Positions 46,134 through 54,242 of a DNA stretch of 64,000 nt are shown piece after piece. Each line of letters opens with the position of its first letter. Position 1 is the stretch's first letter. Both the position numbers and the translations under genes were made by a program. The stretch is from an uncultured Alphaproteobacteria bacterium (GTDB taxonomy: Bacteria; Pseudomonadota; Alphaproteobacteria; RF32; CAG-239). Under the pieces are notes generated by a model. It searched no databases. It worked only from the letters and a program-made list of their open reading frames with translations, and had not been told where the DNA came from. Location of the stretch: assembly GCA_944393695.1 (NCBI GenBank), contig CALYAY010000009.1:1-64000 (forward strand), written 5' to 3'.

Positions 46134-46679
46134 ATGACTTTTATGCTTATATTGTTTATTGCGGTTTTATATTCGGCCGAAAGCTGGGCCAATCCGGCCT
46201 GTGCGGTTTGCACGGTTGCGGTAGGTGCTTCGCTGGAAATTGCCCGCAGCCTCGGTGTCGACGATTGTGTCGTAGGCGTTTGGGCCGGTGGTTTTCTGGC
46301 CTTGCTCGGATATTGGCTGATTTTATGGTTTAACAAAAAGAACTGGAATTTTCCCGGCCGCAATCTGTTGTTAATGATAATCAGTGTCGGCACAATCGGT
46401 TTCATGTATCTGGGAGAAATGCAATATAGCCCGAAAGTCATTGCTTATGTCTTTTACCTTGACCCGCTGCTGTTCAGCACTATTCTCGGGGCGCTGGTTC
46501 TGATTTATTCTTCGGCATTTTATCAGTGGATGAAAGCCAAAAACGGCGGTCATGCTCACTTTCCTTTTGAAAAGGTTGTCGTTCCGGTGTTATCGCTGGC
46601 ACTGGTGAGCCTGTATTTTTATTATAATCCGCTCAGCACCGGCCTTTCCGGCGGCGAAGACTTGCTCAGCGGCTTCTGA
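46134..46679 (+). CDS. Integral membrane protein with CxxC motif, hypothetical
   Basis: A 181-residue protein with about five membrane segments. An N-terminal signal-like helix is followed by NPACAVCTVAVGASLEIARSLGVDDCVVG, where the CAVC pair may be redox active or bind a metal. The C-terminus is short and Gly-rich. I do not recognise the family with certainty. RBS AAAGGAG. It probably forms a unit with the SulP gene and ends at a terminator. Confidence 0.7.
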   Translation: MTFMLILFIAVLYSAESWANPACAVCTVAVGASLEIARSLGVDDCVVGVWAGGFLALLGYWLILWFNKKNWNFPGRNLLLMIISVGTIGFMYLGEMQYSPKVIAYVFYLDPLLFSTILGALVLIYSSAFYQWMKAKNGGHAHFPFEKVVVPVLSLALVSLYFYYNPLSTGLSGGEDLLSGF

Positions 46680-46702
46680 TATTTATCGGAAATTAAAGTA
46701 AA

Positions 46703-46734
46703 AAAGAGTTTCTCTTCCGGGAAACTCTTTTTTC
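46703..46734 (+). terminator. Terminator after the membrane-protein gene
   Basis: AAGAGTTTC/GAAACTCTT stem followed by TTTTTT. Confidence 0.88.
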
Positions 46735-46738
46735 TTGC

Positions 46739-46975
46739 CATCCTCGGGTCCTTTCTATTTTTCTGTCATCCCTCGTTCAGCGCCAGTCTGAACGTCAAGG
46801 GATCTTCAAATTTGCCACCCTCTCATAAATGAGAGGGCCGGGGAGAGCAAATCCAGCCTTACCCCTCTCACTCTTACCCGCGTTACGCCGTTCTTCGAGT
46901 TCTACCCTCCCTAAAGCCTTAGGGAGGGTCGGGGAGGGTTTCATTCATCCTCGTCCGATTTCCCGTCATTATATT
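46739..46975. repeat. Palindromic repeat cluster upstream of locus D
   Basis: Composite element at 46766-46852, then a stretch with TTACCCGCGTTACGCCGTTCTTCGAG that is shared almost exactly with 8655-8690, then a CCCTCCCTAAAG/CTTTAGGGAGGG unit and GGGGAGGGTTTCATTCATCCTCG. The same series in the same order lies upstream of locus A. Confidence 0.85.
46766..46852 (+). repeat. Composite palindromic repeat, copy 3 (CCCTCTCAT form)
   Basis: Same unit as 8551-8637 with one change (CATAAATG for CATAGATG) in the second hairpin loop. Confidence 0.85.
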
Positions 46976-46986
46976 TAAAATATACA

Positions 46987-47015
46987 TTGATTATTTGCAA
47001 AATATCTGTTATCAT
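46987..47015 (+). promoter_or_regulatory. Promoter of Cys-rich locus D
   Basis: TTGATT (46987-46992), 17 bases, TATCAT (47010-47015), in the shared upstream block. Confidence 0.65.
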
Positions 47016-47050
47016 AAGATTCGTGAAGACAACAACAGACAGGTGATATT

Positions 47051-48130
47051 ATGATGAAATTATCCAAAGCATTGATGCTGTCGGTTTCCGGACTGATTCT
47101 TACGTCCGGCGGCAGTTTTGCTTCAATTCATAATCTAACATCTTTCAACTCTCCGGGTGCGGTTACATTTGTCCACACACCTTATACACACACCTCACAC
47201 TCGGATGAAATGTTGTTGTCTTCATTTGAAGATTTAGCTGGATTTACTCCCCCTAAAAACTTAGGGGGAGATAGAGAGGGTTTCAAACCCACCCTTTCCC
47301 TCCCTAAATCTTTAGGGAGGGTAGAAAAAAGACAGGATGATAAAATAAAACTTGCCGCCACCTGTTTTGTGACTGATACCTCTGCCTGTTCGGGGAATGA
47401 ATTCGGAGGCAATAATGCCGATGATGACGGGCATGGTTCTCCCGGAGGGCCGGGCGACGGTAATGATTATGATTTAGATAATGAAGAGCGTTGCCGTCAG
47501 GAAGGATATACTCAGACATCCTGTCCCGAAGGTCAGGAAGGTTCTAACTTCTGTCCTTATGACAGCACTTATTTCGAAAAATGTGTTTCTTCCTGTCCCT
47601 CAAATTATGTGACCTGCGAAGTTCCGTATTACGGCGTGGGAGAGGCGTGTGACGGCAAATATGCCTCCTGTGAAAAAGACACCGAACGCGCCTGCAAAGA
47701 AAAGAACCCCGATTATACAAATTCCTGTGGCACCGGACAACAACTCAGTTCTGACAGATGTTCTTACGACAGTTTGTATGGTACCTGCTGCAACACCTGC
47801 GCCGGGTATGATAACACCACCATCCCCGAGGGCTATGTGCAGGACGGGGAAGCCTGCACCGGCTGTGACGGACAGGAACATTACAAAATCAAACCCAACC
47901 CCTGCGACGGGTTTATGGACTGCGGCTCCATGGGCGGCGAAGCCGGGGCGAAGACCTGCCTGTCGGGGACAACGACCATGTATGACAATTGTAAGGCTTG
48001 TCCCAACTTGGGTGAATACACGACCTGTCCGAGCTGCACCATATGTCAGTATGAGGAATGCTCCGGCCTCTGGTATGCCACCGGTTGTGCGACGAATTGT
48101 GCGGATTATTGTGACTTCTGCGGCGGGTGA
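47051..48130 (+). CDS. Cys-rich exported protein (locus D)
   Basis: A 359-residue family member. Its signal peptide (MMKLSKALMLSVSGLIL) is closer to the left-edge copy than to B or C. The repeat-derived segment reads TPPKNLGGDREGFKPTLSLPKSLGRVEKRQ. The Cys-rich body has the full set of motifs (CFVTDTSACSGNEF, CRQEGYTQTSC, DTERACKEKNPDYTNSCGTG, CCNTCAGYD, KIKPNPCDGFMDCG, CLSGTTTMYDNC) and ends CDFCGG. The C-terminal third is almost the same as in B and C, while the N-terminal part has diverged. Followed by the lectin-like gene at 48475. Confidence 0.85.
   Translation: MMKLSKALMLSVSGLILTSGGSFASIHNLTSFNSPGAVTFVHTPYTHTSHSDEMLLSSFEDLAGFTPPKNLGGDREGFKPTLSLPKSLGRVEKRQDDKIKLAATCFVTDTSACSGNEFGGNNADDDGHGSPGGPGDGNDYDLDNEERCRQEGYTQTSCPEGQEGSNFCPYDSTYFEKCVSSCPSNYVTCEVPYYGVGEACDGKYASCEKDTERACKEKNPDYTNSCGTGQQLSSDRCSYDSLYGTCCNTCAGYDNTTIPEGYVQDGEACTGCDGQEHYKIKPNPCDGFMDCGSMGGEAGAKTCLSGTTTMYDNCKACPNLGEYTTCPSCTICQYEECSGLWYATGCATNCADYCDFCGG
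47247..47323 (+). repeat. Palindromic elements translated in frame (locus D)
   Basis: CTCCCCCTAA/TTAGGGGGAG and CCCTCCCTAA/TTAGGGAGGG hairpins in the coding region, read without a stop. Confidence 0.8.
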
Positions 48131-48428
48131 GGGATTGCTCTTTATTCCCTCAGTTCTCTATTCTATTCCCTCCCTGAAAACTCAGGGAGGGCAAGGGAGG
48201 GTTTCAAAACAAAATACCACCCTCACCCGGAGTTTACGCTCCGACCTCTCCCCTCAAGGGCGAGGTAAAATAAGGGCAATGTCATACTCCGGTTTAACCG
48301 GAGTATCCAGGTCAGACAAAGCAGCTGATTTTTTCAACCTGGATCCTCGGATCAAGTCCGAGGATGACATAAAAAAGGGACTAAAAGAAACCCTCTCTAA
48401 CTCTCCCTAAGGTTTTAGGGAGAGGATG
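48131..48428. repeat. Palindromic repeat cluster between the two genes of locus D
   Basis: About 300 bases without a gene: CTCCCTGAAAACTCAGGGAG, CTCACCCGGAGTTTACGCTCCGACC, TACTCCGGTTTAACCGGAGTATCC and GATCCTCGGATCAAGTCCGAGGATG palindromes, then CTCTCCCTAAGGTTTTAGGGAGAG just before the leader of the second gene. Confidence 0.85.
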
Positions 48429-48474
48429 TAAGGAGAAACAAATATTATTAACAACTAATATAAGGAGAAAGGTT

Positions 48475-49299
48475 ATGAAGAAGATATTATTGGCAAGTGC
48501 GGGGGTAATGGTGATGAGCGCCGGAATGGCTTATGCAGCCTGTATTCCAACGCCGAGTTGTTCAAGTTTAGGCTATGAAAGTTCCTCATCATGTGAAGGC
48601 GGGATTAAGTGTCCGTTCGGCAATGCCTGGAATTGCACCTTGACAGATAAAATCACTGAAATCACCACCGAGATAACCGAAATCAAAAAAGTGATTGAAG
48701 AAGGCGGAGGGGGTAATAAAAACTGCCAGATTGGTTATATCTATTATTCCGATAAAACTTGTTCTGTGTCGTATGATGCCTCTAAAACCCCGATTGGCGT
48801 GGTGGTTTATGTTGACGGTCAGGGGCACGGCCAGGTTATGGCCCTGAAATCAATCGGCAGTTATGCTTGGCAAAATAATCAACATGACATTGACAGTTTG
48901 GATAATTTTGAAACGGCAGAGGAAGCCAGTAGAGATTTTGCAAGCTGTTCAAATACAAAGAAAATAATTGCCGATCATGGTAGTCCTAACGATATATATT
49001 ATGCGGCAGGAGGTGCAGCTGCATATAAGACAGAGGGAACCAATGCCGGAGACTGGTGTCTGCCGGCAGCCGGTATTATAACCAGCATTTATAACAATAT
49101 GGAATTGATTAATACCGGATATAGATTAGTTAGCACTGAGATAGGAACAAATTTTCATTTTTGGTCATCTTCTGAACATGACGCTGATAATGTATGGTAT
49201 TCAAGCTTTGATAGTAGCTATGGCTTAATTTTTCGGTCAGGCAGCGGTAGCCGGAGCAAATACTATGCCAACGAAGTTATTCCCGTCCTCGAATTCTAA
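48475..49299 (+). CDS. Secreted lectin-like protein (locus D)
   Basis: A 274-residue paralogue of 21141 and 31979. Signal peptide, Cys-rich knob, then a longer coiled coil (DKITEITTEITEIKKVIEEGG, one or two heptads more than B and C), and the DUF1566-like domain with SKTPIGVVVYVDGQGHGQVMALKSIG, AGDWCLPAAG, FWSSSEHD and EVIPVLEF. The C-terminal region here uses the same AT-rich codons as the rest of the gene and lacks the codon-exact blocks shared by B and C, so it may be the undiversified or decayed form. Confidence 0.8.
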   Translation: MKKILLASAGVMVMSAGMAYAACIPTPSCSSLGYESSSSCEGGIKCPFGNAWNCTLTDKITEITTEITEIKKVIEEGGGGNKNCQIGYIYYSDKTCSVSYDASKTPIGVVVYVDGQGHGQVMALKSIGSYAWQNNQHDIDSLDNFETAEEASRDFASCSNTKKIIADHGSPNDIYYAAGGAAAYKTEGTNAGDWCLPAAGIITSIYNNMELINTGYRLVSTEIGTNFHFWSSSEHDADNVWYSSFDSSYGLIFRSGSGSRSKYYANEVIPVLEF

Positions 49300-49311
49300 T
49301 CTCTTATCATA

Positions 49312-49346
49312 AAAAAACAGCTCTCCGGAAATTTCGGGGAGCTGTT
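49312..49346. terminator. Convergent terminator between locus D and the cyclophilin gene
   Basis: AACAGCTC/GAGCTGTT stem with A-rich sequence on one side, so it serves the minus-strand cyclophilin and perhaps both genes. Confidence 0.8.
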
Positions 49347-49353
49347 GGGAATT

Positions 49354-49998
49354 TTACAAATCGGCGATAACGGTCATGCTGATAATCTCATCCGGGTCGG
49401 AAACCATACCGTTTTGCCCGCTTCCTTTTTTGATATTATCAACATATTCCATGCCGGAGGTAACTTCGCCCCATACCGTATATTGCCCGTTGAGCCAGTC
49501 GCAGTTACCGAAACAGATAAAAAACTGACTGTCGGCAGAATCAGGCATCATCGCCCGAGCCATGGACACGGTGCCGCGCTTATGCGGGCGGGTGTTAAAT
49601 TCTGCTTTCAGCTTTTTGCCCGAACCGCCTGTTCCTGTACCGTAAGGACAGCCAGTTTGAGCCATAAATCCGTCAATCACCCGATGAAATTTCAATCCGT
49701 TGTAAAATCCGGCCCGCACCAGCTCTTTAATTCTGGCCACATGATTCGGTGCATCATCCGGATACATTTCAATCACCACATCACCGTCTTTTAACTTGAG
49801 CAATAATGAGTTTTCCGGATCTTTCACTTTGTAGGAATGTTTAATCTTCTTGGCCCGGGCAGCGCTCACGCCGATTTTTTTAGTCTCCGCCGGCTTAATG
49901 CTTTTGGTGTCTGCCTTTTTTAGCGACTTGGTGTCTGTTTTGGCCAGTTTGGGCGTTTTTTCCTTAACCCCGGAACTCGATTTTTTTACCGCTTTCAT
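49354..49998 (-). CDS. Cyclophilin-type peptidyl-prolyl cis-trans isomerase
   Basis: A 214-residue cyclophilin. The catalytic domain (about residues 60-214) has NGLKFHRVIDGFMAQTGCPYGTGTGG with the active Arg, KRGTVSMARAM, ADSQFFICFG and WGEVTSGMEYVD. The first ~55 residues are a Lys/Thr-rich low-complexity tail with repeats of TKSLKKAD and TKSIKPAE. No signal peptide is seen, so it is likely cytoplasmic. The ATG at 49998 has AAGGAT upstream; a GTG at 50013 is weaker. Confidence 0.92.
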   Translation of the reverse strand: MKAVKKSSSGVKEKTPKLAKTDTKSLKKADTKSIKPAETKKIGVSAARAKKIKHSYKVKDPENSLLLKLKDGDVVIEMYPDDAPNHVARIKELVRAGFYNGLKFHRVIDGFMAQTGCPYGTGTGGSGKKLKAEFNTRPHKRGTVSMARAMMPDSADSQFFICFGNCDWLNGQYTVWGEVTSGMEYVDNIKKGSGQNGMVSDPDEIISMTVIADL

Positions 49999-50077
49999 CT
50001 CATTATCCTTCACTGTTAATGTTATGTCTAAACATTAATATAGGAAGCAGACGTTAAAATTGCACTAACCCCGGAAA

Positions 50078-51037
50078 TTATTTTTTTCCGTTCAGGATAA
50101 AATCAACTCGTTCTTCCGGAGACAATCTTTTGGGATAATATTTATCAACCCGTTTCAGAAGCTTTCTGAGCCCCAGTCCGTTGGCAATCTGTACCGCCAG
50201 TCCCGGGCGGGCATTCAACTCCAGCATCATCGGCCCTTTTTCCGCATCAAGCACAATATCTGCCCCCAGATATCCGAGCCCGGTCATTTCATAGGCTTTG
50301 GCTCCGATAGTCAGGTGTTCCCGCCAATAGGGAACTTCTATTTTTGACAAATCCGCACCGGTGTCGGGATGATGGGTAATCGGCTTGTTTCGCATAACGG
50401 CTTTAAGGGTTTTTCCCGTTTTTATGTCCAGGCCGACGCCGACCGCTCCCTGGTGCAGATTAGCCCGCCCGCCGGAAGCTGCCGTTGCCAGCCGGGTCAT
50501 GGCCATAATCGGATATCCGCGGTAGACAATGATGCGTACGTCGGGCACCCCCTGAAAACTGTAATTGTCAAAAATATGGCTGAAATTAACCATTTCCTCA
50601 ATCAGCGCCGTGTCATACTGCCCGCCCAGACTGTACAACCCGCTGAGCGTGTTTGAAATATGCTGATAAATTTCCCTGTAGGTTAAAATACGTCCCGACG
50701 GTGTGATAAATTTTTTCCCTTCATGGCTTTTAATCACCAAAACACCTTTTCCGCCGCTGCCGTGAGCCGGTTTGATTACAAAGGAAGACCAGCCCCTTAC
50801 GATTTTTATGACATTGGCCGCTTCATGCTGGAATTCTATCTTTCCGATGAGCCGCGGCGTGTTGATGCCGAATTTTTGCGCCAGTTCTTTGGTTTGAGCC
50901 TTATCATCCACCAGCGGATACAGCCGCCGCTTGTTATAAGCTGCAATCACCTTAAAGTTGCGGCTGTTCATCCCCAGAACGCCGGCTTCAAACAATTCGC
51001 TCGGACTGGCAAAATATTTTGATAACCACTGAAACAT
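50078..51037 (-). CDS. ATP-grasp ligase, alpha-L-glutamate ligase-like (RimK-related)
   Basis: A 319-residue ATP-grasp enzyme of the RimK-related group. ATP-binding features are SSFVIKPAHGSGGKGVLVI, ALIEEMVNF, DVRIIVYRGYPIMAMTRLATAASGGRANLHQGAVGVGLDI and the metal site MMLELNARPGLAVQIANG. It would join an amino acid such as Glu to an unknown acceptor. It is the last gene of a three-gene minus-strand unit with an inactive transglutaminase/7TM protein and a retropepsin-like protein, a set recognised from comparative genomics as a peptide-modifying system. Confidence 0.85.
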   Translation of the reverse strand: MFQWLSKYFASPSELFEAGVLGMNSRNFKVIAAYNKRRLYPLVDDKAQTKELAQKFGINTPRLIGKIEFQHEAANVIKIVRGWSSFVIKPAHGSGGKGVLVIKSHEGKKFITPSGRILTYREIYQHISNTLSGLYSLGGQYDTALIEEMVNFSHIFDNYSFQGVPDVRIIVYRGYPIMAMTRLATAASGGRANLHQGAVGVGLDIKTGKTLKAVMRNKPITHHPDTGADLSKIEVPYWREHLTIGAKAYEMTGLGYLGADIVLDAEKGPMMLELNARPGLAVQIANGLGLRKLLKRVDKYYPKRLSPEERVDFILNGKK

Positions 51038-51047
51038 GATATTTTCC

Positions 51048-52589
51048 TTATTTTACCAGCGGGCGGAAACGCTTCAGCTCCGTCAGGCGATAACCGGTAT
51101 ACGTTCCGAGCAGCATGACGATAAACAGAATGACGATATTCAGCTCATTAAAGGCAAACATAATGTAGCGGATAGTGTCGTTGCAGATAATGGCATAGGT
51201 TGCCAACGCCGCAATCAGGCTGAAAACAATCTCCCGGCAGGAATTAAACGGCCCTTCTTCTTCCCAAGTGATGGACGCGCGCTCAATAATCCATGCGGTA
51301 ATGATAATTGGAAAATAGGTTGCCGCCGTTCCGATATCGGTTTCAAACCGATAGCCGAAAATCGTCATATATTGGATGATTAAAATCACACAGATAACCA
51401 CCGCCGAAATACGGGGAACCAGCAGCAAATTGAGTTTTGAAAACAGGGCGCGGATAAGCAGGCCGAGGGTAATAATCAGCGTAAAGCAGACAAGCCCCGG
51501 GATTAAGCCCGTTTTCACCAGCGCCAGAGCCACCAGCATGGGGGTAAATGTTCCCATGGTTGATAAGCCGATGACGTTCCGGATAAAAGCAATCACCAAA
51601 ATGGCCAGAGGGAAGATCATCAGCCACTTGATGGCATTTTGCTGCGCCACCGGCAGATTGTAAATGGAATTTTCAAAGGCTTTTTGTTCGTTTGAAAGCT
51701 TGGCTCTCTTTCCGGCCAGGTTAAATGAAGAGGTGACCGACTTCAAAACCGAAAACTTAACTGACGAATTACTGCCGCCCGACAAATCAAGAAGCGAGCT
51801 TCCGCCGCGCTGGATGATGATAAAGTCTTTGGGCAGCCCCACCTGACCGGATGTCAGGTCATAAAGCTTCCAGCGTCCGCCGATATAAGCCTCAAGCATC
51901 AGATCAGGCGAAAAAGACGTCCGGTCTTCCACCAGTTTAATGCCCCATGCCAGACGTGAAGGTACGCCTTTATAAGCCAGCAGCTGACTGATGTTTTCCG
52001 CAATCATGCGGGGCGATCTTTTGGCCGGCATAAAGGCCACCAGCGTCGGTTCGGGAGGAACCTGGTTAAACATCCGGATAAGCTGCTGCGGCAAATCTCC
52101 CTGTTGCTTTTTGGCCAGCATCAGCAATTCTTTGGCAATGGCTTCTTCCTGCTCACCGTAAATCGGTTTTTCCGGGGCAGGGGGAACCGGTGCTTCAATC
52201 TTGCCTTTACCGGAAGTATTGTCAAAAAGCAAAATCCGGTAATAAACATTCTGCTGTCCGTCGCGTCCCTCAGATGTCAGAACCAGCCGGCCATCCTTCA
52301 TGGAACTGTTATAGCCGGGAGCAACAATATCCTCGTCCAAAATCTTATATTCATCAGATGACCTGGGTTTGGCCAGCGAAATTGTCACCGGCGTTCCGTC
52401 AGCCTCATAGGTCACGTTCGCTTCAATCGTCCAGATGTTTGTCCTGGCCTGCGGACCGAAGCTGAACCCCCAGTACCTCTCCTTGTAATAAATGCGGTAT
52501 CCGGCATAAACCACAGAGAGCAGCAACAGGATTCCCAAAATTGCCCTGATGGTAAAAAATCTTTTGATTCTGTAAAGAATTGCGCTCAT
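51048..52589 (-). CDS. Inactive transglutaminase fused to seven transmembrane helices
   Basis: A 513-residue inner-membrane protein. An N-terminal anchor (AILGILLLLSVVYAGYRIYY) precedes a periplasmic region with an inactive transglutaminase fold (IAENISQLLAYKGVPSRLAWGIKLVEDRTSFSPDLMLEAYIGGRWKLYDL), which lacks the active Cys. From about residue 325 there are seven hydrophobic segments. Its gene lies between the ATP-grasp and retropepsin-like genes with gaps of 10 and 16 bases, so the three likely act together at the membrane. Confidence 0.85.
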   Translation of the reverse strand: MSAILYRIKRFFTIRAILGILLLLSVVYAGYRIYYKERYWGFSFGPQARTNIWTIEANVTYEADGTPVTISLAKPRSSDEYKILDEDIVAPGYNSSMKDGRLVLTSEGRDGQQNVYYRILLFDNTSGKGKIEAPVPPAPEKPIYGEQEEAIAKELLMLAKKQQGDLPQQLIRMFNQVPPEPTLVAFMPAKRSPRMIAENISQLLAYKGVPSRLAWGIKLVEDRTSFSPDLMLEAYIGGRWKLYDLTSGQVGLPKDFIIIQRGGSSLLDLSGGSNSSVKFSVLKSVTSSFNLAGKRAKLSNEQKAFENSIYNLPVAQQNAIKWLMIFPLAILVIAFIRNVIGLSTMGTFTPMLVALALVKTGLIPGLVCFTLIITLGLLIRALFSKLNLLLVPRISAVVICVILIIQYMTIFGYRFETDIGTAATYFPIIITAWIIERASITWEEEGPFNSCREIVFSLIAALATYAIICNDTIRYIMFAFNELNIVILFIVMLLGTYTGYRLTELKRFRPLVK

Positions 52590-52605
52590 TATTTAAGCCT
52601 TTTAT

Positions 52606-53139
52606 TTAATTTAACGTGTTAGAAAGCGAAGTGTCAACAAGGGCTCTTCCGTTAAGAATATTACGGCCGATTAAAGCCTGATAGTCAAATTTATCCCGCT
52701 GTGCCAGATTAAAGCGCACGTTGGAAAGCACTTCTTTGCCGAGTCGGACATTCATTTCAACCACATATCTTTTTTCGCTGACGTATAAGCGTTTGATTTC
52801 CGTAATTTTTTGCACTTTTTTCTCAAAGTGGTATTTTTCGCCGTTCTGCCGGTTGATAAGGTCAAAAGCAACCCATTTTTCGCCATCGCGTTCAAAAGGC
52901 TTGATATTGTCGGCGTCAATTGATGATACAGTGGCACCGGTGTCAACCCTGGCGGCAAACGGAGTCTTCATCGGCAACATATAAATCGGCTCGACCTCAC
53001 CGATAACGCCGAGCGAATGGCGGGGAGTTTTCTTCACCTCAATTGCCGGGACGATTTCCGGCTTGACCTCCGGGGTCGATGAACAGGCGTTAACGGTGAT
53101 AATTGTTAGTAAAATCAAAAATATGTTGAATTTTTTCAT
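52606..53139 (-). CDS. Retropepsin-like aspartyl protease lipoprotein (RimB/COG4067 type)
   Basis: A 177-residue lipoprotein (lipobox VNAC, Cys19). Residues 60-177 match the family often named ATP-dependent zinc protease but related to retropepsins: the active motif FAARVDTGATVSSIDA has Asp66, and the end ALIGRNILNGRALVDTS is the family C-terminus. It may cut the peptide link made by the neighbouring ATP-grasp ligase. First gene of the three-gene unit. Confidence 0.85.
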   Translation of the reverse strand: MKKFNIFLILLTIITVNACSSTPEVKPEIVPAIEVKKTPRHSLGVIGEVEPIYMLPMKTPFAARVDTGATVSSIDADNIKPFERDGEKWVAFDLINRQNGEKYHFEKKVQKITEIKRLYVSEKRYVVEMNVRLGKEVLSNVRFNLAQRDKFDYQALIGRNILNGRALVDTSLSNTLN

Positions 53140-53252
53140 CTTTTTCCCAATTTTAATAAATTGTTAAATAAAGTAAGCTTATTTACAAACAAAATCACCA
53201 AAAAGTAAAGTTAAATTTTAAACCGGATGAATAAGTAAAGAGGTAAAGCCCG

Positions 53253-54179
53253 ATGTCTGAAAACGAAGCCTTGCGCAAAGCCAAAATTGCCCGCATAAAA
53301 CGCTACAAGCAGCTGCGCCGGATTCGCAATTATAAGAACAAAACCCGGGTAAACCTGGCGGCCGCCCGTTTTCTGACCTATGCTTCTCTGCCGGCATTCA
53401 GCGCTTTTCCGGTTAATACCGCCGATGCGGTTGTTCCGCCGGTTGTTGCCTCCTCTTCTTCCTTGGAAAACAGAATGCCGTTTTTGACGGAGGATCTGGC
53501 CTCTTTTGATGTTTCCGGAACGATTCGTGATATTGCAGCCAAAGAAAAAGAACATTTTGTAAACACGCTTGACCGCCAGTTAAACGATATTCTGGCGCAT
53601 GCCGACGATTCTGCCCGCAAAAAATATGTGCAGCGCCTGTTTGGCAATATAAATTATTGCAATCTGGCCGTTTATCGTGCCTTAAAGTTGTCTGCATCCG
53701 ATTATATGCACCCTTACCTGGACGATATTCAAAATCCGGCGGCCTGCCAGAATTTTATTGACTATATCCAAAAGACTCATCCCGACTGCATCAGCTTTGA
53801 GAAAAACATTAATCCCCTGAAAATTGAGCGGGGAGATATTGTTGTCCTGAAAGTCAGCCGCCGCGATGAAAATGCCCGCACGGTTTCCGGCAATCACACC
53901 GTGACCTTTGACGGCCGCCGGGCCATCAGCTTCAACCGTGACAAACGTTATAATATCGGCGGCGCCAGCGGTTATGTCATTAAGACGCAAAAAATCTGTG
54001 AAAAGGAACTGACCAAAAAAGTTGAGGGAATGAGCAAAATCGAAGCTCTGTTCTACCTGAAACAGCTGGCCTCACATGACAATACCGTCCGGATGCAATA
54101 TTATACCGAAGCCAAAACCGCCCCGGAAACCCTCTTCCTGCAAAATCTTTCCTCCACCCATCACCCCACCACCCGCTGA
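53253..54179 (+). CDS. Secreted protein with Cys/His residues in an amidase-like arrangement, hypothetical
   Basis: A 308-residue protein I cannot name. The first ~35 residues are rich in Lys/Arg (AKIARIKRYKQLRRIRNYKNK), followed by a weak signal-like segment (AARFLTYASLPAFSAFPVNTADA). The later part has INYCNLAVYRAL, ERGDIVVLKVSRRD and SGNHTVTFDG, an order of Cys, GD and His that recalls CHAP or NlpC/P60 peptidases. This is inference from a few residues. The end of the gene overlaps the first 79-bp direct repeat. RBS AGAGGTAAAG. Confidence 0.6.
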   Translation: MSENEALRKAKIARIKRYKQLRRIRNYKNKTRVNLAAARFLTYASLPAFSAFPVNTADAVVPPVVASSSSLENRMPFLTEDLASFDVSGTIRDIAAKEKEHFVNTLDRQLNDILAHADDSARKKYVQRLFGNINYCNLAVYRALKLSASDYMHPYLDDIQNPAACQNFIDYIQKTHPDCISFEKNINPLKIERGDIVVLKVSRRDENARTVSGNHTVTFDGRRAISFNRDKRYNIGGASGYVIKTQKICEKELTKKVEGMSKIEALFYLKQLASHDNTVRMQYYTEAKTAPETLFLQNLSSTHHPTTR

Positions 54180-54242
54180 AATTGGGACTGGACTTATAAG
54201 CGCAAAACGAATGTGCTTTTAGAAAATATCCTTTGAACCATC
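54164..54242. repeat. 79-bp direct repeat, left copy
   Basis: Begins CCCCACCACCCGCTGAA and ends CTTTGAACCATC. The right copy at 55801-55879 differs at three positions. Together they flank the ATPase gene. Confidence 0.9.
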
